Of a DNA stretch of 64,000 nucleotides, positions 13,601 through 26,432 are shown one piece after another (positions within the stretch are counted from its first letter, which is position 1; the number at the start of each line of letters is the position of its first letter). Under the pieces are notes generated by a model. The model was not told the origin of the DNA and searched no databases. It worked only from the letters and a program-made list of their open reading frames with translations. Source of the stretch: Plectrocnemia conspersa (taxonomy: Eukaryota > Arthropoda > Insecta > Trichoptera > Polycentropodidae); NCBI GenBank assembly GCA_009617715.1, contig VTFK01000070.1, forward strand, positions 248,001-312,000, given 5' to 3'. Made by a program: the position numbers and the translations under genes.

Positions 13601-14497
13601 ACAAAAACAGTGTTGCTATGAAAATTTTGTATGTTTGCATCAAAAACTCATATAATATTTACCTCAACACTTAATAATAGTATAGAAATATCCACTGCTA
13701 TTTAAGTTGTAAACTTAGTGAATAATTCACAACCAGCTTCAAAGATAAGTACAGAAAAATGGAAGACGTTTGAAAACAATATTTTCTAATATATTGGATG
13801 TGATAACAAAAAAGTGATCAGTGTCTCTTAGAGATAATAGAAAACTGTGTTTTAATTATAATAATTGAAAACTTATTTTTCATAATATTCTTCGACAGTG
13901 TATATATTTAAAACATACTAATCGCAATGATCTATAATTGATTATGCGTCAATTCAAGACTTTATGGGGAATAACGTATTTTAAGTGATGTTATTACGAA
14001 ACTAGTGTTTACACGTCCACGTTTTTACGATGGTGTTGGAATTGAGACAGCTGACGGCGGAAAATTGCTTTCTTTCATACGGCAAATATGAAATTACGTC
14101 ATGAAGCATATACGAAAGTAATATATGTACGCATAGTTGGATGATTAACGTGGCCAAGCAAATATATAAAATATCATGACTTGTTTCACAATATCGCAAA
14201 ACGCATAATCATTTAAAAGCACTCATTTTGATTTATTTATATTTAAGCTAAGAGAAAAAATACGATGAATTAAATGGTAAAAATTAGTTACAAAAAGGGT
14301 TAAAAGTGAACATTCGCTGATCTGCTGCGGAGAGCGATTGGCATCATTTGAATCGTGTCCAAAATATACGAGCACGACTCACGTTGCTTGCACATGATAC
14401 GAACATAGGAGGGTGTGATAAAAACTGATATTTTTTGTAAAGTGTAACATAGAATAATGAGTACGTACTTATTAATTTGAAATCAGAGCTTTTAACC

Positions 14498-14580
14498 CAG
14501 TGGCCTTCAACCTTTAACGACTGCTTGTGAATCATAAGATTTTTTATTTTTATTTTACAAAAACTAGCAGGCGGCAAAAT
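14498..14580. mobile_element. hAT-like terminal repeat (single end)
   Basis: CAGTGGCCTTCAACCTTTAA is a typical hAT terminal repeat of the CAGTGGttctCAACCTTT type. I could not find the matching second end within 1 kb, so only one terminus is supported. Confidence 0.25.
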
Positions 14581-16959
14581 TTACCACTCACTTAAATAAA
14601 TATACGATTTTCTTCGACGACTACTTGATCGTTTAAATATTGACATATAGCAACATTTTTTATAATTTTTCATAACCAGGCCTCAAAGTAACCGATTGTT
14701 CCTCATTTTTAAAACAAATATAGTATATTTTTTACAAAAGTTAGATACAAATAGTTTTTATTATTAGAATATGCACTAAAAAATGAGTTGAAACCATATC
14801 TTTGTTTTAAGTGCCAGTTTTTAATATTGCAAATATGTTCTGAACAACTTTTTATGTTTATACACCGAAATAAGCGAGATAATACCCTCATTGTTTACGA
14901 TTCCTTCCTGATAAATTTAAAAACCAGATATCGCCCAGCAAGGGCCAACAACTGAAGTTTAGGATGAAAATTATAGTGAAACCAACAAAGAAACTAATTA
15001 ATGCATTGATTGTTTTAAGAAAAATTATACAACAGGCTCATATTATGACTGTGAAACATATCAGTAATTTGGATGTTGTCAAGAATTAATGTGATTGAAT
15101 GTAAAAATTTGCTTTAAAAAGTTTTTCTTTATATGTATTATAGATTTTTCATACGTATTTTAAATTTGTGAATTTTATTTATATACATCTTAAGCGTATT
15201 CTAATAACCTATTCGTGAAAGAAAATAAAATGGTACATGTACCTAACTCTGATATAACGAACAAATTTAGCCATTCCCTTAGTACTTGTTATAACCAAGT
15301 TTGGCTGTATTCGTAATTTAATTTTTATGTTTCTATTTTAATAAATATATGTATGTACATATATTTTCATATATAAACTAAAATGGACCTAGTGCAATAA
15401 TTTATTGTAGAAATCTCGCCATTTAGCTTCTACGCAAATTATTTTATAAGATTATATTTATTACAATTTTGGTATTCTAAATTATTTTTTTGTATGTGTA
15501 TTTATATATAATATTTACGTACACTGAAAATATGTATTGTTAAATTTTTAACTACTTTTTTATATCAAAGCTGAATTGTGATTTTTATTACCATACTATA
15601 AATATATATATTGTTATATTTTAAACTAGATCTGTACATCAAGGCCGTATTTTGATTTTAAAATAAAATGATATATTTGAAGAAAAAAAACGGTCTTTCT
15701 TTTATGTCTTTGATGTTCAATAATTAGAGTGGTTTTATACTAGCCCACTATATGATAATTCTATACCCAAAAGTAATTGTGCCGGCATTGGATTTTTACA
15801 CATACTCTTTCGTTAGCTAACCTTTTAGCTTCCCAAAAATTTAAAAATTAAATAAAAGTATTTATATACATATATTTATGTGATTATTTACGCGTGCGTG
15901 AGAGACGCACTATGACAGCTATATTAAACAAAAAAATATTGTACTTTTTAAAAATCTAAAATGTCAACTAACGATATGTATATGATAAAAAAATCCAGCA
16001 TCGCCATTTCAAAACAGTACAATCAATTAAAGACACTAAAATGATATTTAACCTAGAAAGTTGGCTAACCAAACGCCTTACTGAAAAATGATTTAAAAAA
16101 TATTAATTTACCGGTAATTGGTAAAAAAAAAAATACGGTAAATTTGGACTCCCTGAGCATGACATTAAAAATGTGCGTGAGTTCCCGTAGGCAAAAAGGT
16201 TTTTCTTTACTATTTTTTTAACTTAAAAAATAAATATTGTTTTGTAAATAATTTTTAAATTTGGTATTTATAACTTTAAAAAATGTGTTTAATTTTTTTT
16301 TAAATCTACACAAGTTCACATTAAAAAAATATTTAAATTATTTCAAAATAACAATTTTAAAAATATTAAATAATTCATAAATTTTTAGCTTATACCACCT
16401 AAATAGGTCAGGCAGCAAAAGGGTTAATCTGGTTTGCCCGTGTCAAATAATGGCTGATGAGACAGGATCACTCTCGTACCGATTATTTACGTTAGTGATA
16501 GTAGATAACATAAATATACGCTACTCTAAAATATTTAAAGAGTTACGTGACTAAATTGATTTGTCACTCAGATATCATACAATAATATATTAATTTGAAA
16601 AAGGCGTTTAGTAGTACTAGGTAGTTTAACATTATAACATAAATGGAACTGCATAAACACACAGTAGTACATCTACCGCGACTTACTACTGGAGAGCACA
16701 TAAATCGATTTCCCCACACTCCAGCAAGGGTAAAACGCTTTCACTTTCGAGACTGTATTCTGCGATATTTTAGGGTTGAATATAATTAAAGTGGGAGGTA
16801 TTTTAACCACTGAAAGTAAAATTGTCAATAATAAACCAATTATTCAAACACAATCTGATTATTTATGCATATGTATATTCAGCTAAACATTGTGTTTAGA
16901 TGGGATGTTTTAAAATTGCACACTTACATGTTTCCCAAAATTATGTACCTATAGAAAAA

Positions 16960-17020
16960 AACCCACCGGTAATACCGGTTGCCTGGTATTTAAGATTGTA
17001 TTCAGACATTGCAAGTCCGC
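16960..17020. mobile_element. hAT-like end (inverse of the 10.45 kb type)
   Basis: The sequence carries ccaccggtaataccggttgc and, about 45 bp on, cattgcaagtcc. This resembles the inverted start of the element at 10451. It is probably a separate fragment of the same family. Confidence 0.25.
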
Positions 17021-17618
17021 TGCTCGAACATTCAACACTATATTTTAATGAATCGTTGAGTTGACAGTCGTTTATCGTTGCCGTTTAAAACAGTTTATGA
17101 TAAAATTGTATACTTGAGCAGAGATTCAGGTACTTAACGGAATATTAGAGGAACAAGAGGTCCGGCGTCATTAATTTACTAGACACCGACGATTACTAAC
17201 CGCTGCTGCGGTAAGTTTTGATAAAAAAACTGATATGCGATTGAACGTATACGATATATGAACCTCTTACCGTTTACTATTATCTGCATATTAGTTATAT
17301 TATGAGCTTAAAAAACAAATATTAAAAAGCTTTTTTACATTAGAGTTGAAATGAAATTAAATAATAATGATATTGTTCACCCAAATCTGCCGAACCTGTG
17401 GTGGCAGCTTTAAGGTTATTGCTGATTTTCAATTATATACACCTGAAACGTATCGGGATTCTTTCAAACAAAACTAGATGACAAATTAACAAATAAACCT
17501 TTGCTCAATCGCTTTGGTTTCATATAGTGCGTATTAATTCGTTGAGAATATCGATCGAGCTAAATGAAGGGCTCGCTATTTTTGTATGTGTGTAGAAAAT
17601 AGTATTTGTCCTCTATAG

Positions 17619-18048
17619 CATAGTTTCTTAACCGGTGGTCCGCAAAGATTTTTGGGTGGGCCGCAAGTAATAAAATTAATTTCACATCTTTTCTGTATTC
17701 GCTTGTATTTGCATAGGGCTATTTAGAAATCGTTCTAAATAGCCCTATAGGAATTCTGGAAGATCTATAAATAATACTGAAAACTCATATAATAATTGAT
17801 TTTTATTATTTCGATAAACAATCGAATTTCATATTGTATTTTATAGATTTTTAAATTATATTTCTTGTTACTGACTGTTTTAATATACTTAAATATGGTT
17901 ATATCAGCATACTGTAATGCAAAATTAATTGTTTGAATAAAAAATCAATTATATAAATATTTATTATTTTATTCCAATATTGATGGCCCGCAAAACATTT
18001 TTTGATTTTTTTGGTGGTCCGTGGATGTAAAAAGGTTAAGAAACTTTG
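17619..18048. mobile_element. hAT MITE, 430 bp, with 8-bp target duplication
   Basis: Terminal repeats are CATAGTTTCTTAACC on the left and CAAAGTTTCTTAACC as the inverse of the right end (13 of 15 identical). They are followed by ggtggtccgc and ggtggtccgt inside. The flanking 8-mers are ctctatag (17611-17618) and ctctataa (18049-18056), a hAT-type target duplication with one difference. The interior has no transposase and holds a perfect hairpin at 17713-17748. Confidence 0.85.
17713..17748. repeat. Perfect 16-bp hairpin inside the hAT MITE
   Basis: The arm atagggctatttagaa is followed by a 4-nt loop (atcg) and its exact inverse complement. Confidence 0.9.
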
Positions 18049-18065
18049 CTCTATAATATTAATAG

Positions 18066-18882
18066 TATCCAAAAGAAAGGGCGTTTTTATACTGAATAAC
18101 TTTGACGGTCAGTTGTTTTTTGTCGTTCGAGTCGCATGTATTTTTTTTCATATTGTTTAAAATAACATCTGGAGAGTGCGTTACAAACAATAAAAGAAAA
18201 AAATCACCCCAAGTTTCAATGCAAGATTTCTTGTATGCTGTATGAAGTTCACAAAAAAAAAATCAGCAACAACAGCAACCAAAAGCATTTGTGCCGTCTA
18301 TGGTTTTACTGGTTCGTAAATTTAAAAAATGTTTCAAAAGATTTAAATCTGAACATTTTTGTTTGGAAGACAAATTTGAGACACCGAAAATCATCGATGA
18401 CGACCGCATAGCTGCAGAAATTGAAGTCAATACAGAGATGTATATTTAGAAGTTAACAGATAAGACAGGATATTCGTGATCTAGCATTCAGAAGAGTTTA
18501 AAAAATATTGGGAAGAAGTGGAAACAAGACGTGTGGATTCCACACGCATTAAGCGACGAGAATAAAGCGACGCGCCTGCCCGTACTGCGAGAATCACGCA
18601 AGAAAAAATTAATGCTCTCGGATGGAAAACTGTTGCTTACCTTCCATATTCGCCCGGTGTAGCACCATAAGAATACCATTTATTTAAGTCTACAACATAA
18701 TTTAGATGCTAAAAAATAATAGCGTTAGTGAAGTTAAAACACTTTTTCTGAATCTTTTGCAAATGTGGGATTAAAAACTTGACTGATCGATGGAAAATGG
18801 TTGTATCTATTGATGGAGATTATTTTATAGAATAATATTGAAAAATAATTTTCATTAAAAAACGCCCTTTCTTTTGGGTCTT
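18066..18882 (+). mobile_element. Mariner (mellifera/capitata-like) with the catalytic core deleted
   Basis: Terminal repeats CCAAAAGAAAGGGCGTTTTT (18069-18088) and its exact inverse (18858-18877) flank about 770 bp. Broken frames give FKKCFKRFKSEHFCLEDKF and DDDRIAAEIEVNT, then IGKKWKQDVWIPHALSDENK. This is the normal order of the mariner DNA-binding half up to the WVPHEL motif. The frame then jumps directly to ITQEKINALGWKTVAYLPYS and PGVAP, the segment around the third catalytic Asp. The region with the first two catalytic Asp residues is absent, and several frameshifts and stops are present. It starts only about 10 bp from the hAT MITE's target duplication. Confidence 0.85.
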
Positions 18883-21051
18883 TCTCGTATATATTTATAT
18901 ATATTGTTTTTTACTGAATAAAAGAAAAAGGATTTTCAATCAACTTTGTACTGACAGTCGTTAAAAGTTCACAAAGGAAATACAAGTTGACAGAAGAAAC
19001 TAGTATGGCATCATAATCGGAATTGATGAAGCAAATGCGACATAAAACAATGCACCATACACTGAGAACGAACATCGTTTACATACAATGATTATTTCAT
19101 GAACTTGATGAAATTGTATAAAAAAGAACAAACATTTTTTATCATGTTCTTACATTATATTATCGATTCAATTTGCTCACATCAATAGCAGACAAAAAAA
19201 CTTTTTTTTTTATAACAATAAATATATATAGTAATTATTGTTAATCGAGATTTGAACGCAGATTGACTTGTGAGCAAAAAATAATCTTCATACTCACAGA
19301 ACTCCGGATTTAAATGGAATAAATATGTATTTTATCACAATTAAAGTTGAAAAAAAAATGTATTTCAAGCATAAAAAGTATTTAGTCAAAACTAATCATA
19401 GTTATTTGATTGGCGATATCACAATAACAAACCGTTCCCTATCTTCAGTAGGTTTATACCATTCTGAAATACGATAGGTATAAATATGTAATAGTAGTAA
19501 TTTTTATAAATATAACTTTTTACCATAATTTATACGAAAGCAGCTTCGCAAATTTAAAAAAATATTAATTTTAAAATATGATTTTGGTAATTAACTCAAA
19601 CATATAAACTGTATTTAGACGTAATTCGATGGATTACTTCAGATATCGCCCGAATGATTTTTATCTTTTTACGAAGAACCATTAAAAAGAATGATTTTTA
19701 AGAAAAAACATAAAATATAATTTAAAATAAATTCTGATTAAAAAATCATAACATTTAAACACAGTAACAAGGTAAAATTAGCATTTTTCATAAAACAATT
19801 TAATATTTATTTTTGATTAACGCGTCGAAAGGATTGACTTTCTACAGCCTGTGGAACCCTTCTAGTTTCTAATAATCCTACAAGGCTCCCTAATTTAGAT
19901 AAAAATTTAAGATATCTTATGTAATCTACCAATGTTTTCACATAAGGTGAAAATTCTTGCTTGCGTTCAATGGCCTTGATTTGATAAAATTTACAATTTT
20001 AACACAATCATTAAGAACAGCTTTTAGTTATCGGCAGTTACTGATATTTGTTTTATCAATAAAATTGTTGAATTTCGTCTCAGTCGTCTATCCCATAAAC
20101 GCGGAACCATTCAAAACTTTTGCGGAAACCAGGTTGAAGAACTACTTCATCTCCGGTGAATAAATAAAGAATAAACTTTTTTCCTGTAGAAATGTTTTAA
20201 TAAATATTGCTAGCATTGTTTTCTTTGCGCCACTTTAGAACTAGGATTATAAATAAGGTAAATAATAATGTGTGCTTTACAAATTTAATTAAATTAATAA
20301 GAACATAAAATGTATAGAAATTAAATTCATAAAAACATAAATATATTTATAATACATATATAAAAAAAAAAATTAATCTTAAAACAGTAAAACTACGCAC
20401 ACACATTGCAATGAATAATACTATATTTTGTTAAAATACGCTTATATCTTTTAAAATGTATATAAAATATTTTCATTAAATTTTTAGCCAGTCAAAGTTA
20501 CAGATATACCTTTCTTAGTTAATTGTTAAAAGTTATTGTAAAAAATCTTGTATTTTTTTTTAATTCGAACGATTATTCGAATAATCGTTCAAATAAGAGA
20601 AACAATTATAACAACTGTAAAACAGATTCGCTCTATAAAAAAAAAACGCCAGCAAAAATTGATCCGAATTATCTTCGAAAACTTGATAAAGAATATTATT
20701 AAAATAAACAGTGCCAATTTCAGGTAGTAAAAAATATTTTTTAATAAAATCTTTTCGAAAAATTTATAATCATTGATACAGTAAATATGTTGTTGTGTAA
20801 TACAGAAACATAAATATTTTAAAAATGGGTTTATTTTTGTATTTATAAATGCTTCTGTTGGATGTTAAAGCGATTTAAAATATATACATACATAATATTA
20901 CGCACATTATCAATTAGAATGAAAATAATATATGTTTTTTAATTTATAAGAATCTCAAAGGCAATTCGATCAAAATTTAGCATTTCCCTCAAAATATGAC
21001 TGTCTGTATAAACATACAATTACATAAATAACATAAATAATTCATCTAACA
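18883..21051. other. AT-rich noncoding DNA
   Basis: It holds the perfect palindrome at 20567-20590. The 68-codon frame at 19957-20163 shows no domain. Confidence 0.5.
20567..20590. repeat. Perfect 24-bp palindrome
   Basis: gaacgattattc is followed immediately by its exact inverse complement with no loop. It lies in a featureless AT-rich stretch. Confidence 0.9.
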
Positions 21052-21620
21052 TTACCTGTACAGCATAGAGCGCAAACATACTAAAAAAAAAAAACGCAGC
21101 TGACCGGCGATATATTTATTTACTACATTGACTGTTCTGTTCTCATCAAGATGCACACAGCAGCAAAATGAGACGCAACAAATGTATAAAAAAAAAGTGT
21201 ACGCAGGACCGAAACATCCTTGCGTGGCAAGGACCAGTTTCGCGTCCTTTCGGGGCTCGCCGAGTCGTACATGGTATTTTATAATAAATAAAAAGGTATA
21301 GCAATCGATCTGATTTGATTGTAGGGCAGCAGACAGTAGGTACGCACAATGAACTGTCGTGAAATTCGTCAGTCGTGTTTTTTTACAAAAAAAAAGCAAG
21401 CGTACTCAGTACATAAACAAAAGTCGCGTGCGAGTTTGAGCGCGCAACCGTGCGCAACCGTCGACGACCCGCGAGAAACTGAAGCCTGGTTTGCTAAGTA
21501 CTAGCAAAAGAGAGGGAGGGGCGCGAGCGCTCGCTAGAGCGAGTTGCTCGTAAAAGCGGTCGTTGTCTGCTAACGACGCAAGTGGCCATCCTATGGTGGG
21601 CGCACTCTAAGATGAACCCC
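21052..21620 (-). promoter_or_regulatory. CpG-rich island, possible third promoter and leader exon
   Basis: From about 21370 to 21620 the sequence becomes strongly CpG-rich (gcgcgagcgctcgc; a duplicated gtgcgcaaccg), unlike its surroundings. Reading leftwards on the minus strand, an ATG at 21272 opens a 49-codon frame beginning MYDSASPERTRNWSLPRK and stopping near 21126. No good splice donor follows it, so whether it is coding is uncertain. Its place inside the long presumed 3' intron of the minus-strand gene suggests an additional promoter. It could instead belong to an independent transcript. Confidence 0.3.
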
Positions 21621-22286
21621 GGAAGCAAAAGATAACATACGAAATATTTTTTATTTAATTAATAATCCATATATGGGAACAGCAAACCTTCCAAGCCTTC
21701 CAAATTGTTTGAGTGCATGCGTTTAGTTTTTGCACAGTAAGAGAAAGATTAACATGTGCCTTACTGTGCCAATTAAATACGCGCATTACTGTACTGAATA
21801 GTACATAGACATGCAAAAATAAGTGATTTCAAACCGGAATATTAAAAAATATCGCTTTAATTATTCTGAGAAGTAATAATTATTTTTGCGCCCTCCTATT
21901 GATCAAAATTCGGTTTGAAAATCAATATCGGTAAGGATAGCTATAATATTTTTAAAACATAATGTAATATCGAAGTGCAGACAAACTGTAGGGTGAGATA
22001 CGAGATGCGATCTGTCTGTACTTCTTCCGTTTATTTTTCATTTGACATAGTTTGTATTTTGAACTTGACTAATTTAGAACTTGCATTGGGTCATTTTGGG
22101 TTTAGTTAATTCAGTTTGGGTTTGAACAGCAAATGGACGATTTGCAACAGTCAAATTGAGTTCTTTGACATTTTAGAGCAGCATCAGTTAAATATTTTTT
22201 TTACTAGTAGAAATATATATCTACTAGTGAAAATGTATTTGGAGTTCACTAGTGAAAATATAACTTCACTGAAAAATACAAGTTAT

Positions 22287-22470
22287 AAGCAGGGAACAAT
22301 TTGGATTTAGGAAAGGTCTACGCGGGAAGCGCTCTTCTGTATACAGACGCTACTTCAGAAACGTTATGAAGCTCATAAACCTGTTTACTTTTGCTTCAAA
22401 GTTTTTGAGAAAGCATTTGATCGCAAAATACACGATCATCTTATAGAGGGAACCCACCACATTGAATTAA
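22287..22470 (+). mobile_element. LINE reverse-transcriptase fragment
   Basis: One frame starts EQFGFRKGL. After a frameshift it continues REALFCIQTLLQKRYEAHKP and VYFCFKVFEKAFDRKIHDHL. This is the region before and around motif A of non-LTR reverse transcriptases (normally C(F/L)IDFEKAFDR). The catalytic Asp of motif A is replaced (CFKVFEKAFDR), and the frame is broken, so it is inactive. The fragment is cut off by unrelated DNA and a mariner derivative starting at about 22507. Confidence 0.8.
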
Positions 22471-22506
22471 ACCGTTTTAATGTTATATTTATTTGCCTTG
22501 ATAGTA

Positions 22507-22821
22507 AAGAGTGTTTTTTTTAGAAGTATTATCAATTAAAGTATGCTTGGTGCGAAAACGATCCATGGTTATTCGAATGAACGAATGCTCGGATAAACGT
22601 TTATGTCGACCGTAAAACGGACGTAGCGCACGGTAAGTTTCGCGAATTGAACCACGATTTTCAAAATAAATTTGCACAATTTGCAAGCGTTGTTCTGGCG
22701 TAAGTCTATACAGGTGAAATGGCAAATCAAACTGAGCACAAATCAGTTGTCAGCTGTTAAATTGGCTGTCGCTGGAAAAAGTGTTGACAATTCGAAAAAC
22801 AAACATCTAAAAAACACCCTT
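22507..22821 (-). mobile_element. Mariner deletion derivative keeping only the transposase DNA-binding domain
   Basis: Both ends carry the AGRGTGTTTTTTAGA terminal repeat next to TA. Between them on the minus strand is one open frame of about 78 codons: LTPEQRLQIVQIYFENRGSI, RETYRALRPFYGRHKR and SFIRITMDRFRTKHTLIDNT, the bipartite helix-turn-helix of DUF4817-type mariners. There is no DDE domain. The usual ATG position reads TTG, so translation is doubtful. The same family is present at 2869 and 4481. Confidence 0.8.
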
Positions 22822-25229
22822 TAGATGCATTTCAGTAACAATCAACATATGTTTTGCAAACTATTGCACGATATGTAAGTATAATTTACAAAATAGTAAA
22901 TATTTTTTTAGAAATCCCTCTCTAAGTGAGACTATTTCAATGCAAAAATTTAACAAAACTGAAGCAGTGGACCCTACACTTACAAAACCAATGACCATTT
23001 GCATAATCGTGTTGGTAAGAAACTATAATACATATTTGTTCCAGATTAACTGCTAGCAAAAATTTATAATATTCAATCTACACAATCTGTATTAACTATA
23101 ACACGCGTTTTGTATTGCATTATTAGTATTGATGTGAAAAGTATTAACTTTACCAACGACGGACTAGACGAGTCCAGTAAGTCTTCCGTTTCTGATCACG
23201 TAGGTAGTCTAAACAGATCGTCAGTCTATTTCTGAACAAACTCGAGCCCACGAATAATTGACATCGCTGCACCGACGGAAACTATAACCGGCGCGGTTGA
23301 CAGGAGTGGTTAGCATATTATTATCATGGCTAACGATTAAATAATGTATATATAGTAACTTTATTGACTTTTCGCCTTTTCATTATTTTCCTTAATAAAT
23401 CACAGCAATCATAAAACAAAATTACGTTTCTTTGAATAAATCACACAATCAAAAAAATCATTTAAAGCACAATTAATAATTATTTTCAAAGTATAATATT
23501 TGCGGTAAACAAGTCGGTGTTACGCAAAATCAAATACAAAATCAAATCATAACTTAATTCATTAATTAACGAAGCAATTTATCGTTGAAAGGCAATTGTA
23601 ATTGTTTCAATGGCAATTGTATACATAAAAAATAAGAAAATTTTAACCATTTAGCGTTCTAAAATATGATAAAAATACTAATTTCATTACGAAACATTTT
23701 GGCTGTTGACCAGTAGTAAAAATAATCATATTAAACTGGCGGTTATCTTCTGAAAGTAGCAAATCTAGTAATAATTTATGTAAATACAACATCATGAATC
23801 TATTTTTCAACATAATATAAACTATAAAAACAAAACATTTGAAACAGAAAACACATTAACAAGTTTAAGAATCACTTATGTGTCTGAAAGTGAACTAAAA
23901 ACAAGGTAAACACAATGAAAAAATATTTCCAAGATAATATATTGATTGACACTAATAGTGCATATATTTATATCTAAAATAATACACTGACTGTGCTTGT
24001 TGCCATAATTATATTGATCGTTTCAAAAAAATACTCGACTGCTAGTCATTAAAGTTTAATTACTCATCGCCGTTTGTCATAAACAGCACGTCATTATGAA
24101 GATACTTAGTAAAGTTAAGAGATGAACGTAACAAATGTGACCGTCAAATATAAAAGAACACTCATTAACAACAAACAATAAAACCAAGCTATGTTAAAAA
24201 TCAAATAATGTAAGATGCTACAACTCAAAATAAAATATGACGGACCTTCAAAAAAATAGACACCGGATCGTTTTTTTAATACTAATTCCTTCATTGCATC
24301 TGAGTAAAAATCTATTTAAATTATTTAATATCTAAATCGCCGGTTTGCTGCAAAAAGTCGTTAACTAACAATGTGGTTGACCTTTCTATTAAAAAATAAA
24401 TGCAGTCAGTCTCTTTGATTTATATACTTTTGAATTATTCCATTTAATATTGTAATATTTATTCAGTATAATTATTTGAGATACGTTTGGGTCATATACT
24501 AGATTACTACAAACAACATGAGCTATAGTTAAAACCAATAAAAGTCGTTGATGATGATGAAGATGAAGGCGACGAAACTTATTGCCAAAAACAACAGATT
24601 AACACAATAAGCATATAATAGCGGACTAAATACTTGAATGAATAGAATAGTCACAGTCGTATAACATAACAAATACTGAAAGTGAAACGTTCTGACATTG
24701 AACATGCTTATTTATTTATTTAAAATGGGCGTTATGACATTAACATGTTATCCCAGTGCAGCATAACAGCCACATGCATAGTATATTTAAGAAAATTAAA
24801 AAAAATAATATGCTAAAAAAATATTAAGGATATGGATGGTATGGAAATTGTGACCCTAGTTTGTAAAAAATATAATAATAGACGCAAAGATTATTTCACA
24901 CGAGACGACATCCCACATAAATTCCCATGTCGTACCGTTACATGAACTAGCATGCTTTAGTTCACTTTTATTTATAGGGGATCGGCGTCAGTCCTGGATT
25001 TTAAATGGATAAATTTGATTAACCTACAATACCACTAAATTCATTCTATAATTTTTTTGCTTCTTTTATATATATACGTATCTATTTTTTTTATTTTTCT
25101 CAGAATTTTAAATAAATATAATTATTACAGTCATTATAAACCGTGTTTCTACTATTGTTGTTTACAAAAGAAATAAAATATTTGTATTTATTATAAGAAA
25201 AGAGCATTATTATATAATAAAAATAAAAT
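22822..25229. other. AT-rich noncoding DNA
   Basis: Nothing recognised. A slightly GC-richer patch at 23150-23310 has no open frame. Confidence 0.5.
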
Positions 25230-25553
25230 GGTAAATATATCTTTAGAACCGCAGGGTAACACCCCGACGGTGTATGGCTGAGAGGCAAATAGTAGTGGAT
25301 TCTAATTAGAATGTAACGGTAAACCGTCGAGCTCGATAGGGAATCTTATGATGCCAACGGTGCTTTTAGGAAACTTCACGTAATGCATCATGGTATATAT
25401 AAGGACTAGGTTCTATACCGCAGGAACCCACCGATCTGTAGTATTATGATTTTTTAGCCTTTTGTGTATCTTCATAAGTCAGGAAACGAAGACGATTTAA
25501 GTGACAAGTTGAAAATGCACTAGGTGAAATCAAGAAGCTTGACCTGACATTCC
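25230..25553. other. Moderately GC-rich unidentified stretch with a TATA-like site
   Basis: The stretch is less AT-rich than its surroundings and contains tatatataagg at about 25393 followed by ctaggttctataccgcagg. It could be a retroelement LTR or promoter scrap. I see no open frame, terminal repeat or match elsewhere in the window. Confidence 0.2.
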
Positions 25554-25800
25554 TTAACCCTTTGAACGCGTTAATCAAAAATAATATTTTATTGTTTTTT
25601 TTTTTAAAAATGTAAATTTAGTCTTGATACTGTGTTTAAATGTTCTGATTTTTAAATTTTTATTCATTTAAAATGATATTTTATGTTTATTCACAAAAAA
25701 AAGTTTTTTCTTGAAAAGCATTTTTTTTACTGATTTTTGCGTAAAGAGATAAAAAAATCAATTGGGCGACTTTAGTCGCTTTCCACGAACAAATGGTTAA
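25554..25800. mobile_element. piggyBac-like MITE, 247 bp
   Basis: The element has TTAA at both edges (25554-25557 and 25797-25800). The ends read TTAACCCTTTGAACG and, inverted, TTAACCATTTGTTCG. Terminal CCCTTTG next to TTAA is the hallmark of piggyBac elements. The interior is AT-rich and noncoding. Confidence 0.5.
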
Positions 25801-26422
25801 GTATGAAATCAGGGATGAAGTCCGATAATTCACGGGTTAGTTTCGTAATCTCAACTTGTGCTTTAACGCGTATGCAATTATAATTTTCTGATATCATCAT
25901 AAAATAAGCAATTAATATATTGATTGAATATATTTTCTGTTATCTATATTACACAGCATAAGTTGTACAAAAACACAAGCGGAAAGAAGACACTTATATT
26001 CTATACGGTTTCAATAAAAGCGATTGCATCAATGAGACGTCGCAGAGGCGAAACAAAGCACATAGCTCCGCGCTTGACCCTTGATAATATAAAAATGAAC
26101 TATGAATTGATCTCGCGTTCCAACAGCAAACGCAGAAAACAAGAAAGAGATTAGTACATGAAGGTAGTTATAAAAAAACTCGAAACAACACTATAGTATC
26201 GACACAAAGCGAATGTTTTGTAAAATCTTTTACAATATAAAAAAAACTTCTAGCTGATTGAATCGCTTTAAAATACAGCGTGCTTGTAAACTACTAATAT
26301 AACTCAAATAATAATAAAACTATAGATCGATATCATCAAAAATATAAGATTACTCAATGTACTATATGTATTTTTTTTGATAAAATACTCAAAAAATATT
26401 TTAAATAACATTTGTATTGTAT

Positions 26423-26432
26423 GGGGGGGGGG
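26423..26432. repeat. Ten-G homopolymer
   Basis: A run of ten G in strongly AT-rich DNA. It may slip in replication or be an assembly artefact. Confidence 0.8.

Larger units (their letters stand above)
10621..17610. other. AT-rich noncoding DNA with scattered transposon ends
   Basis: No gene. Single hAT-like ends (14498, 16960) are listed separately. An AAAGGGTTAA piggyBac-like end lies near 16421. Confidence 0.5.

Noticed and set aside
18488..18679. 63-codon minus-strand open frame
   Set aside because: It is antisense to the degraded mariner transposase, which has recognisable motifs on the plus strand.
25255..25330. TPP-riboswitch-like or tRNA-like string (gacggtgtatggctgagagg)
   Set aside because: The ctgagag core is present by chance. 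The other conserved helices are missing and the context is a noncoding insect-type region.
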